NCBI GenBank assembly: GCA_014649555.1
Contig: BMTG01000003.1
Span: forward strand, 248,001-312,000
DNA: 64,000 nt
From: Streptomyces globisporus
GTDB taxonomy: Bacteria; Actinomycetota; Actinomycetes; Streptomycetales; Streptomycetaceae
Direction: 5' to 3'
The position numbers and the translations under genes are program-made. How positions within the stretch are numbered: position 1 is the stretch's first letter; each line of letters starts with the position of its first letter. Positions 51,427-58,961 of this stretch are shown here, piece by piece. Under the pieces are notes generated by a model that worked only from the letters and a program-made list of their open reading frames with translations, made no database searches and was not told the origin of the DNA.

Positions 51427-51621
51427 CACCCCCTTCCCTCACTGGAAAGGCGGACAGGACAGGCTCAGAGTATCACCCGGGAATGCACTGACTTACCCTC
51501 AACGCGGAAACTCAAATGTACCCCCACAGGGGGCAGCTGCTTAATTCTCTGAATCAGAGCAGGCTTCCAACAAGAAATATCTACCACCTTTGGGCCGGTT
51601 TTCGCAGGTCACGAACTGTGG

Positions 51622-51643
51622 CCCCCGCCCGAGCGGGCGGGGG
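51622..51643. terminator. strong GC-rich hairpin
   Basis: CCCCCGCCCG / CGGGCGGGGG forms a 10-bp stem with a 2-base loop. It insulates the peptide/RNA locus from the operon at 51.9 kb. No T-run follows, which is usual for Streptomyces terminators. Confidence 0.6.
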
Positions 51644-51855
51644 CGTTCCGTCTGCCGCCGCCGTCAGCGGCCCGTAAAGGGTGCTCCTCGATCGAGTTAC
51701 GCGGACGGCGGACTGCAGCATGCCCGTCGTCGCCGGGCTGATGGGCGGGCCACAAGAGCGCGCGGTCTGAGGCTTCCCGCACGATCAGGCGTCTACAACG
51801 AGCTCAGCCTTCATCGCAGTTCGCGCATCCGGCAGGCCGCGGGAGCGGTCGGGGC

Positions 51856-51915
51856 GCCGGGAATATATCCGGCAGTCGCCGGTTAGCCAAACCGGCGTTC
51901 CTCCGGACTATTGAT
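51856..51915 (+). promoter_or_regulatory. conserved palindromic element, copy 4
   Basis: The core at 51877-51897 reads CGCCGGTT-agcca-AACCGGCG, preceded by GAATATATCCGG and followed by TCCGGACTATTGATG. It matches copy 1 read on the minus strand most closely. The ATG of the next operon lies about 45 bases downstream. Confidence 0.7.
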
Positions 51916-51946
51916 GCTCCCACCCCGCCACCTGCGGAAGGACGTC

Positions 51947-52372
51947 ATGTCCCAGCACCCTCGCACCTCGGCGTTCGCGCCGACGCCCGATCCGCTCACC
52001 CCCGACCGGGACGTCACACACCAGCACTTCAGGGCCGGTGAGACCGTCGTCGTCCTCAAGGGGGTGGCCGGCGGTGAGCTGTGGGGCGATTCGATGCGCG
52101 TCGTCGCCCCGTCCTGGCACACCCCGACTGACGAGGACGGGTGGCGGCTGCGGGATGCGACCGGCGGCGCCCAGTCCTACGTCACCGCCCACCCTCGCTA
52201 CCTCGTGCACCTCTCGCGTCGCTGCCCCGACTGCGTGATCCATCTGCGCGCCATGGAGGACGCTCTCCTGGCGCGGTTCGCCGGCCGGGAGGAACTGATC
52301 GACTGCGGCTGGTACACCACCACCGCCCTGGGCCACCTCGTACACATAGCTGACATCCGGGGCGGCCGGTGA
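51947..52372 (+). CDS. hypothetical protein
   Basis: The 141-residue protein starts at ATG behind AAGGACG. It has beta-rich character (RAGETVVVLKGVAGGELWGDSMRVV, WRLRDATGGAQSYVTAHPRYLVHL), a CPDC motif in SRRCPDCVIHL and a helical end. It is the first gene after palindromic copy 4 and overlaps the relaxase-like gene by four bases. Confidence 0.6.
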   Translation: MSQHPRTSAFAPTPDPLTPDRDVTHQHFRAGETVVVLKGVAGGELWGDSMRVVAPSWHTPTDEDGWRLRDATGGAQSYVTAHPRYLVHLSRRCPDCVIHLRAMEDALLARFAGREELIDCGWYTTTALGHLVHIADIRGGR

Positions 52373-53205
52373 TCCCTCGCCTTCATGAACGGGCCAACCG
52401 GCCGCACGACCTGCTCGAAGCGGCCCTGGGCCGCCCGGTCTCGCCGGACGAAGGGCTCACGGAGTGCACGGTCGTCGCCCACTGGCCGGGCCTGGACGAC
52501 TTCACCCAGGACGATGAGGACACTATCTGGACGTCCGTCGAGTGGGCCGAGCACCTCGTTGATCCCCGCCTGAACCATCCGTTCCCCGCAACTCCGCGTG
52601 ACGGACGGGCTCTCTTCCACATCGAGGTGCGCCTCGCTCTGCACGAACGGGAGTTGTCCCTGCAGGAATGGGCCGAGGTAGCCCATCGCCTTGCCCGGGC
52701 CGCCGGGATCGAAGTTCCCGGCAAGGAACAGGGCGCCCGGTGGATAGCAGTCCAAGCCCAGCCCGGGCGCCTCGACCTCATCGCCAACCTGATCCACATC
52801 GACGGCACGTGGCACGCACCACCCGGCAACGTGGCACGACGTCTGGCGGACGAGTCTCGCCGTATCGAGCAGGACCTCAACCTCACCCCGTCGCGTACCA
52901 CTCCCGCGTCTCCTCCAGCCGCCCGTACGGCGCCGACGGCATCGGCTCAGCTCGCGGCCGTTCTCACGCAACTCGCCGACGAACACCACGGCCCCCTGGC
53001 CGCGGTCCGCGGACTCATCGAGCACACCGCGCACCGGACCGCCCATCAGCCCGGTGCCGCCGGCACCGCCCACAGCCTGCTGCTACTCGCCCGCCGCGTC
53101 TACGCCGTCCAGGAGGACCTGCACCGCGCCGCAGCCGGGCTGGCCCAGCCCCCGGTCGCCGTCGAACCACCCGCCGCCCAGCGCTCCGCCCACCGATCAC
53201 CGTAG
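52369..53205 (+). CDS. relaxase-like protein lacking HUH histidines
   Basis: The 278-residue protein matches actinobacterial relaxase/mobilisation proteins in order: IPRLHERANRPHDLLEAALG, VVAHWPGL, RALFHIEVRLALHERELSLQEWAE, RLARAAGIEVPG and GARWIAVQAQPGRLDLIAN. In active relatives the last block reads WVAVRHADDHIHIVATL; here DHIHI is replaced by GRLDLI, so the metal-binding HUH pair is absent. It may be a regulatory or structural relaxase relative, or a decayed enzyme. GTG start, overlapping the previous gene. Confidence 0.65.
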   Translation: MIPRLHERANRPHDLLEAALGRPVSPDEGLTECTVVAHWPGLDDFTQDDEDTIWTSVEWAEHLVDPRLNHPFPATPRDGRALFHIEVRLALHERELSLQEWAEVAHRLARAAGIEVPGKEQGARWIAVQAQPGRLDLIANLIHIDGTWHAPPGNVARRLADESRRIEQDLNLTPSRTTPASPPAARTAPTASAQLAAVLTQLADEHHGPLAAVRGLIEHTAHRTAHQPGAAGTAHSLLLLARRVYAVQEDLHRAAAGLAQPPVAVEPPAAQRSAHRSP

Positions 53206-53216
53206 GAGAACCGCCC

Positions 53217-53912
53217 CTGCTCCGCATCAACCGCTACGTCGAGATCCGCCGCGACCCGGACTCCGAGGAACTCCTCGCCCGAGAGGGCGACGCCCCAGCG
53301 CACAGCATCCTCCAGCGCGCGGGCTTTCTGCCCGTCGTACGCGTCCACGAGAGCTACCACCGCGTACCCAAGGGCCTGACCGCCAAGGACGAGGACCGTC
53401 TTGCCACCGCCGCTGTCGCCCGTCTCCGGGCCCAGGGCTACCACGTTGCCTGCGACGCGGACTTCGACACCGACGACCGGCCGGCGAGCTACCCGCCGTC
53501 CAGCGCCTCCGTCGCCCACCTCGCCAGCCGCGTTCGAGCGGCCACCACCACGGATGACACGGCCGCTGCCCTGACCGAGCTGGCCGCTCCCCACGACGGT
53601 GTGCTCACCGCGATCGAGGAAGTCCTCACGGCCACCGCCGACTTCTACGACGGGCTCGGCGAGCCATCCGACCCGCCCATCGCCCGGCGGCTCCGCTACC
53701 TCGCCGACGAGGTCCTCCGCACCATCCACACCGACCTCTCCGACACCCGCAACCAGCTCGCCGACCGGCACGCCCCGCACCCCGGCCGCAGCACCTGCAC
53801 ACAGAAGGTCCCGGCCAACGAACGCGAACGGTCCGCCGTGTGCGCCTGCCCGCCCCCACCGCGCACGCTCCCGACTCCGCCGCCCCCGGTGGCCGTCGGC
53901 CTGCGTCGCTGA
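53217..53912 (+). CDS. hypothetical protein, alpha-type paralogue; CTG start
   Basis: The 231-residue protein begins LRINRYVEIRRDPDSEELL after a CTG that has AGGAGA eight bases upstream; no conventional start precedes this strand in a suitable place. The alpha-type core follows: HSILQRAGFLPVVRVHESYHRVPKG, a helix, and QGYHVACDADF. The rest is helical (VRAATTTDDTAAALTELAAPHDG). Its closest relative is the gene at 54695. Confidence 0.6.
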   Translation: MLRINRYVEIRRDPDSEELLAREGDAPAHSILQRAGFLPVVRVHESYHRVPKGLTAKDEDRLATAAVARLRAQGYHVACDADFDTDDRPASYPPSSASVAHLASRVRAATTTDDTAAALTELAAPHDGVLTAIEEVLTATADFYDGLGEPSDPPIARRLRYLADEVLRTIHTDLSDTRNQLADRHAPHPGRSTCTQKVPANERERSAVCACPPPPRTLPTPPPPVAVGLRR

Positions 53913-53936
53913 CTCCTATCCCGCCCGAAGGACACC

Positions 53937-54698
53937 ATGTACGACCACCACGACACTTCCGATCGCCTCGCCTCGTACGCCGACGTCCTCGCCGGCGAAC
54001 TCCCCGGCACCTGGACCAGCTCCCACATCCCGGTGGACGCCAAGGACGACCTCGCCGAACTCACCGACCGGATCTGGGACCTGGACCTGGCCGCTGCCTC
54101 CCTCGCCGATCACCCGCTCCAGGAAGCGGCCCTCCTGAGCCGCCCGGACGGCGCCCAGCTCGTCCTTGTGGACCGGCACGACGAACGCGACGGGTTCCTC
54201 ATCGCCGCCGTCGCCCCGCGCGCCCTGCCTGACAAGGCGTACCGCGCCGTCCCCGAGCCCAACGGCATCGCCCTGGTCGACGACCCGTTCCTGAGCGCCG
54301 AGCACGTCGCCGACGATCTCCTCCCCCGCTACGACACTGCGCTCGCCCAGGTGCGCAACAACGCCCTGGGCGGCCTCCAGCACTCTCAGGCGGACCGGGT
54401 CGTCCTCAACTGGCAGCCGGACGGCAGCGTCGCCACCGCCCCAGTCGACCACCGTGCCGGTGAGATCCTCCTCGCCCACGGCTTCGTCCAGGACCCGCAG
54501 GACGGCATCTACCGGCTCAACGGCGACGACACCCAGGCCCAGGCCCGCGCCCTGCGCGAGATCGGCCCCCAACTGGAAGCGATCGGCATCGGAACCGGCC
54601 TGCAGCACCCCGTCGGCCGGACCGCCCCCACCACCACCCCGGCCTCCACCCCGCCGGTCCCGGCGGGCAACCGCACCCCGTTGGTCCGCGGGCGGTGA
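53937..54698 (+). CDS. hypothetical protein with beta-type and alpha-type domains
   Basis: In this 253-residue protein residues 8-135 are beta-type (YADVLAGELPGTWTSSHIPVD, AQLVLVDRHDERDGFLIAAV, VADDLLPRYDTAL), and residues 170-220 are alpha-type (RAGEILLAHGFVQDPQDGIYRLNGDD). This two-domain order is the reverse of the protein at 42778. ATG behind AAGGACACC. The stop overlaps the next GTG. Confidence 0.65.
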   Translation: MYDHHDTSDRLASYADVLAGELPGTWTSSHIPVDAKDDLAELTDRIWDLDLAAASLADHPLQEAALLSRPDGAQLVLVDRHDERDGFLIAAVAPRALPDKAYRAVPEPNGIALVDDPFLSAEHVADDLLPRYDTALAQVRNNALGGLQHSQADRVVLNWQPDGSVATAPVDHRAGEILLAHGFVQDPQDGIYRLNGDDTQAQARALREIGPQLEAIGIGTGLQHPVGRTAPTTTPASTPPVPAGNRTPLVRGR

Positions 54699-55330
54699 AA
54701 CAGCACGAACCCGACTTCCTGGCGCTGGAGTACGTCACCATCACCAAGGACCCCCGCACCGGTCTCGTCGTCGCCATCGGCGGCACCGAGCAGGCGGCCG
54801 GCATCCTCCAGCATTCCGGCGGTTTCCTCAGCGGCGCCAGGACGTATCACCGTCTTCCCCACGGCCTTCCCTTCGAGCAGCAGCGGTTGAAGGCGACCAC
54901 CGCTGCGCACGCCCTGCTGGCCGCCGGCCACAGTGTGCACCTCGACCCTGCCCTCAACATGCTGGTCACCCCGGATGGCGACCGCGATGCCGCCCTGCGC
55001 TACCTCGGCCATCTCGCCGAGCGAGTCGCCGCCGCCGAGACCGGCAGCCAGGTGGCGGAGGTACTGACCGAGATCGCCGCCCCGGCCAACGGCCTGTTGC
55101 CCCTCACCAGAGAAGCCGTCGTCCGCGCCGCGGTCGCAGCCAGAGCCCTCGAAGGCACCAGCTCCAGCGACGAACCCGATCCCATCGACCGTCTCCTGGA
55201 AATCACCCACTCCATGAGCCGGGCTGCACAAGCCATCCTCCACGCCCGCAATCACGCCGCCCGCGCTCCGCAGAAGGCCCCCGTACCGCCGCCAGGTACG
55301 CCCCAGCCCCCGGCCTCCCGACGCCGTTGA
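54695..55330 (+). CDS. hypothetical protein, alpha-type paralogue
   Basis: The 211-residue protein has a GTG start overlapping the previous stop. The strand FLALEYVTITKDPRTGLVVAI and the alpha-type core (AAGILQHSGGFLSGARTYHRLPHGLP, then AAGHSVHLDPAL) parallel the protein at 53217. The C-terminal part is helical (LGHLAERVAAAETGSQVAEVLTEIAAPANG), with a repeated TEIAAPxxG / TELAAPxxG phrase shared by both proteins. Confidence 0.6.
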   Translation: MKQHEPDFLALEYVTITKDPRTGLVVAIGGTEQAAGILQHSGGFLSGARTYHRLPHGLPFEQQRLKATTAAHALLAAGHSVHLDPALNMLVTPDGDRDAALRYLGHLAERVAAAETGSQVAEVLTEIAAPANGLLPLTREAVVRAAVAARALEGTSSSDEPDPIDRLLEITHSMSRAAQAILHARNHAARAPQKAPVPPPGTPQPPASRRR

Positions 55331-55341
55331 CCGGGAGAGAA

Positions 55342-55788
55342 GTGACCAACCTGGCCGACGAATGCGCCACGGACGCCGAGATCTTCAAGATGTCCTTTCC
55401 TCCCGCGGTCCACGTCGACACCCGTACCGGTGCCCCTGCCGCCCTCCACGACCTGCTTGACCAGCTCGGCCTGGAACGGCACACCGTCCAGCAAGGCGAT
55501 CAGACCCTCACCTTCCACACCACGCCCCTGCAGCTGGACTTCGACGAGCAGAAGCACGTGGCGACCCGTGCCATCCCCGCCCTTCTCCTGGCCGGATACA
55601 AGATCAACTGCACGCCCACCGTCTTCGACGAACCCACCTACCAGCAAGCCGTACACGGCGTCCGCTCCCGTACGTCCGCCCCTGCTGCGCAGCCGTCGGA
55701 ACCAGCCAGCGCTCCCTCACGGCCCGCACCTGTCCGCCGTACCCCAGGCGGCCCCGGGGCCGCCTGGCCCGCCCCGATCCCGGAGTAA
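55342..55788 (+). CDS. hypothetical protein, distant alpha-type paralogue
   Basis: The 148-residue protein starts at GTG behind GGGAGAGAA. ALHDLLDQLGLERHTVQQGDQTLTFHTTP, a helix and LLAGYKINCTPTVFD reproduce the alpha-type layout in diverged form. The C-terminal tail is Pro/Ala/Arg-rich. Same operon as its neighbours. Confidence 0.55.
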   Translation: MTNLADECATDAEIFKMSFPPAVHVDTRTGAPAALHDLLDQLGLERHTVQQGDQTLTFHTTPLQLDFDEQKHVATRAIPALLLAGYKINCTPTVFDEPTYQQAVHGVRSRTSAPAAQPSEPASAPSRPAPVRRTPGGPGAAWPAPIPE

Positions 55789-55815
55789 CCCGTAACACCC
55801 CGCACACCCCCACCG

Positions 55816-55977
55816 ATCAACAGCCGGCTCACACCACGCCTGGCTACCGCCCTGTTCCGCCGCTACCTGCGCGCCTGTATCCCCACCGGGCCCGACAGCG
55901 GCTCTCCGCTGGCCGGTGCCCGGCCGGAGGCCGTCCTCGCCGAGTCGCAGCGCGTCGGGCAGCACGACCGCCCCTGA
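55816..55977 (+). CDS. possible small ORF without a standard start
   Basis: A frame of about 53 codons (NSRLTPRLATALFRRYLRA, then EAVLAESQRVGQHDRP) has protein-like composition and ends just before the next RBS, but offers no ATG, GTG or TTG; only ATC or internal CTG codons are available. It is listed with low confidence. Confidence 0.2.
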   Translation: MNSRLTPRLATALFRRYLRACIPTGPDSGSPLAGARPEAVLAESQRVGQHDRP

Positions 55978-56000
55978 CCGTCCCACCGACACGGAGGAGC

Positions 56001-56384
56001 ATGTCCCACCCCGCCCCCTACCTGATGGGGCTGGCCGACGAGATCACCCGGCAGCTCCATCTGCTCGCCGAGCACGTCGCCGTACTGCCATCTCACCAAG
56101 CGACGCAGGTCATCGCACACATCATCAACCCGGACGCCGGCCTGCTCGACGGCGTCACCGGACTCGTCTCCGTGAGCAGCACCGTCGCCAGGGTCCAGGC
56201 CGAACGCGGCGTGCTTCCAGCCGAAGTGGCGCTCGCGCTGGGCCGGGCCACCAACGATCTTGACGCCGTCGGCGGAGACCTGGACGAGCACCACGACACC
56301 CTTCGGCGTTTCGGCGCTCAACCTGCTATCGACGCGGCAAAACCTCCGGCCCCCGCGCCGCTCGTCGTACGGCGGCGCCGATGA
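56001..56384 (+). CDS. hypothetical helical protein
   Basis: The 127-residue protein starts at ATG behind GGAGGAGC and is all-helical (GLADEITRQLHLLAEHVAVL, AEVALALGRATNDLDAVGGDLDEHHDTLRR). Its stop overlaps the ATG of the first DUF317 gene. No family was recognised. Confidence 0.6.
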   Translation: MSHPAPYLMGLADEITRQLHLLAEHVAVLPSHQATQVIAHIINPDAGLLDGVTGLVSVSSTVARVQAERGVLPAEVALALGRATNDLDAVGGDLDEHHDTLRRFGAQPAIDAAKPPAPAPLVVRRRR

Positions 56385-57184
56385 AGAAGAAGCAGCCGCA
56401 CGGCTGGGGGACCGGTGACCAGGCCGAGCAGCATTATCTGGTCCAGCCCCGAACCCTGGCCGGCGGTGGCGACATCCGGCACGTCTCGGAATTCCTGCGG
56501 GCCTCGGGCTGGCGGGACAAGTCCAGGACGGCCGGTCCCCTGCACATGGAGAGCCCGGACCGCACGCTCCGTGTCGCCTACGACCCCTACGTCCTGCCCG
56601 GCGGATGGACCATCCACGGCCGGGCCGAGGGGCCGGACGGGGAATGGGCGGCGCAACTGGGCATGCAGACTCCGGTGGAGATCATCGCCGGCCTGACCGA
56701 CGCCCTCACCCGGCCCCGCACCGCCCACGCTCCCAATGTCTGGGAGCCGCTGGAGGAGCAGGAGTGGGACATGCGCTTCGAGGGTGCGAGCTACGTGGCG
56801 ACCAGTCCCGACGGCGCTGCGTGGATGCGGTACCACCAGAGCACCGACGGCTCGGCGATGTGGTGGACCGGCGCGAAGGACAAGCAGGGCAACGGTTGGG
56901 CGGCCCACTTCACGCCGAACACCCCGATGCACCTGGTGCAAGCCTTCTCGACCGAACTCGCCGGTCCCGAACCCGTGATGCGCCCGCGCGGACATTTCCC
57001 TCTCAGCGCCCAGATCCGTACCTGGTCGGTTTCCGTCAAGCCCTCCCAGCTCAGCGCGTGGCAACAGGCCCGTATCACGGCTGCCCGCGCCTCCACCTGG
57101 GCCCGCAACAGCACCAAGGGCTCCCGGCCCCGCGCAACCGCTCCTCCCTACAGCCCGGCCAGCGGTGTCCGGACCCGTCGCTGA
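56381..57184 (+). CDS. DUF317 family protein (1)
   Basis: In this 267-residue protein two DUF317-like repeats are visible: residues 20-110 (YLVQPRTLAGGGDIRHVSEFLRASGW, WTIHGRAEGPDGEWAAQLGMQTPVEIIAGLTDAL) and about 120-200 (WAAHFTPNTPMHLVQAFSTEL). The typical W-x-A-x-F/L, T-P and DAL/TEL landmarks occur in both. DUF317 proteins are abundant in Streptomyces plasmids and chromosomes; the function is not known. It is one of four in this cluster. Confidence 0.75.
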   Translation: MKKKQPHGWGTGDQAEQHYLVQPRTLAGGGDIRHVSEFLRASGWRDKSRTAGPLHMESPDRTLRVAYDPYVLPGGWTIHGRAEGPDGEWAAQLGMQTPVEIIAGLTDALTRPRTAHAPNVWEPLEEQEWDMRFEGASYVATSPDGAAWMRYHQSTDGSAMWWTGAKDKQGNGWAAHFTPNTPMHLVQAFSTELAGPEPVMRPRGHFPLSAQIRTWSVSVKPSQLSAWQQARITAARASTWARNSTKGSRPRATAPPYSPASGVRTRR

Positions 57185-57210
57185 ACCACCGTTCCAATCC
57201 AAGGAGATTG

Positions 57211-57564
57211 ATGCCCGCACTCACCCCGGACGCCATCCGCACCCTGACCGAAACGCTGGCTGATCTCACCGACTACCTGCGCGAGAACCCTGACCTCGAC
57301 GAAGCCCTCGCGCTCGTCGAGCCCCTCCTCGACGAGTACACGGGCCTGCCCGTCCAGTTCGCGGACACGCTGCGCGCCCTGGCCCGTGCCATACAGGAGC
57401 ACCCGGGCGCACCGCGCACCGCGCAGGTCGACCTTCTGGTCACCGAATTGCGTACGGCCGCGTGGGAGCAGGCCGACCTCCACACCCTCCACTACGTCCT
57501 GGACGATCTCCGCGACCTGTACGGCAGCGCCACGGCACCCGAGGGGTGCTGCTGGTGCCGCTGA
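57211..57564 (+). CDS. hypothetical acidic helical protein
   Basis: The 117-residue protein starts at ATG behind AAGGAG. It is helical and acidic (TETLADLTDYLRENPDLDEAL, VEPLLDEYTGLPVQF) and ends in an unusual CCWCR. The CCWC end might bind metal. It overlaps the next gene. Confidence 0.55.
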   Translation: MPALTPDAIRTLTETLADLTDYLRENPDLDEALALVEPLLDEYTGLPVQFADTLRALARAIQEHPGAPRTAQVDLLVTELRTAAWEQADLHTLHYVLDDLRDLYGSATAPEGCCWCR

Positions 57565-58376
57565 GCGAACGGCAGCTCGTCTCGTTCGCGGACAAGCACG
57601 CTTGGCAGGTCCCCTTCGACACCGGGCCTCGGCACGTAGCCGGCCCGGGTGACGCCCGCCACGTCACCCACGGCCTGGCCGCCGCAGGGTGGAACACCGC
57701 CTCCGACCCCTTGGGCCCCGAGATCGAGCTGCGCAGCCCCGACCTTCGCCACATTCTCCAATTCGAACCGCAGTCCGCCACGGGAGCGTGGTGGCGACTA
57801 CAGGCCGCGCCCTCCGACGACGGTCCCGGGTGGTACGCCGAGTTCGGAGAACTCGCTCCGGCCGAGATCCTCGCCGCCGTCACCGACGCCCTCGTCACTG
57901 CACCACCGCCGCCGGCTGACCCGTGGATACCGGTGACCTCGGGGGGGTGGGAGCGGGACTCGGAAAGCACAGCGCGGTCGCCGGACTCCATGTGCCGCAT
58001 CGTCCAACGCCAGTTGAGCCAGTTCGAGGGCCGGCCGTCCTGGCACATCGAGACCAGCGAGCCGGGCCACGGCGAGTTCTCCGGCCCACGCATCTGGCAC
58101 GCCTACTTCGACGAACTCACCCCAACCCACCTCGTCAGTTCGTTCCTCACGGCGCTGGTCGACCCCCGTCCGCTCCAACGCGGTATGTACGAGCGCACCG
58201 GCCATCACAGCGCCGGGCAGAAGCCGAGCGCACTGCGCCCGCAGGAGGTGATCGACGCTCACACCGAACGCGTCATTTCCCTCCGCGCGCATTCACGTTC
58301 CGCCCGCCAACAGCAGGCGAACACCACGGCGCCCGCGACGAAGACGAACTCAACCCGCCCGGCCGTGCGCCGCTGA
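57555..58376 (+). CDS. DUF317 family protein (2)
   Basis: This 273-residue protein has a GTG start at 57555 (57546 also possible), GAGGGG upstream. It has two repeats: GPRHVAGPGDARHVTHGLAAAGW with WYAEFGELAPAEILAAVTDAL, and WHAYFDELTPTHLVSSFLTAL. Same family as the genes at 56381, 58962 and 62932. Function unknown. Confidence 0.75.
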   Translation: MPLSERQLVSFADKHAWQVPFDTGPRHVAGPGDARHVTHGLAAAGWNTASDPLGPEIELRSPDLRHILQFEPQSATGAWWRLQAAPSDDGPGWYAEFGELAPAEILAAVTDALVTAPPPPADPWIPVTSGGWERDSESTARSPDSMCRIVQRQLSQFEGRPSWHIETSEPGHGEFSGPRIWHAYFDELTPTHLVSSFLTALVDPRPLQRGMYERTGHHSAGQKPSALRPQEVIDAHTERVISLRAHSRSARQQQANTTAPATKTNSTRPAVRR

Positions 58377-58392
58377 CCCGACAGGCCCCTCC

Positions 58393-58959
58393 ATCTCCAC
58401 CGACCACCGCGCACACCGCGCCGCCCTCCGCCACCTCGACCACTACCTGAACGACAGCAAGAAGATCCTCACCGCCTGGGACGACTACTCCGAGGAGCAC
58501 ACCGACCTCGACGGCTGGCCCCACGACGAGCACGCCTACGGCATGCGCGCGAGTAAGCGCGATGCCGACACCGATGCAGCGTTCGAACCGGTCCGCCCCG
58601 GTGCCCGCCACCTGCTGGCCACATCCGAGACCCAGCTGATCCAGATGCCGAAGAACACCGTGCAGGGCCGCTGGATCTACCAGCTGAGCGTCCTGCGCGA
58701 CGCCCTCGACCGGCTGGACGAACTGCACGACGAGTGGCAGGCCACCCGCGACACGCTGCCGATTACCGCCCAACCCGGCACACCGGACTACGACGACGCA
58801 CTCGCCGAGCATCACGCCGAGTCGTGGAGCTATCTCTACGACTGGTCCACCCATGGCAAGGCGATCCGAGAGATCAACACAGCCGCCCGAAGCATTCGTT
58901 CGCCGCTGGCACCAACACCTTCTCCGGCCCCCGCCCGGCACGCTGCGGCACGGAAGTAG
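58393..58959 (+). CDS. hypothetical protein, start uncertain
   Basis: The frame is clearly coding from STDHRAHRAALRHLDHYLND onward, but upstream of 58543 it contains no ATG, GTG or TTG; candidates are ATC at 58393 or CTG at 58447. The 188-residue product is helical and acidic (DALDRLDELHDEWQATRDTL, AEHHAESWSYLYDWS). The 3' end lies two bases before the next ATG. No family was recognised. Confidence 0.5.
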   Translation: MSTDHRAHRAALRHLDHYLNDSKKILTAWDDYSEEHTDLDGWPHDEHAYGMRASKRDADTDAAFEPVRPGARHLLATSETQLIQMPKNTVQGRWIYQLSVLRDALDRLDELHDEWQATRDTLPITAQPGTPDYDDALAEHHAESWSYLYDWSTHGKAIREINTAARSIRSPLAPTPSPAPARHAAARK

Positions 58960-58961
58960 AC

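Larger units (their letters stand above)
50782..51946. other. 1.16 kb mostly non-coding control region
   Basis: The left third is less GC-rich and holds short repeats built on TGCGC plus inverted repeats GCAACATT / AATGTTGC (50949-50978) and GGCGAAT-acaa-ATTCGCC (51083-51100). The middle holds a convergent RNA/peptide pair, and the right part a strong hairpin and palindromic copy 4. The region 51650-51860 shows nothing recognisable. Such a region could hold an origin or transfer site, but no known origin motif was identified. Confidence 0.5.

Noticed and set aside
51495-51520. ACGCGGAAA sequence resembling the inverse of the left-end repeat
   Set aside because: Only about nine bases match and the surroundings lack a terminus or duplication.
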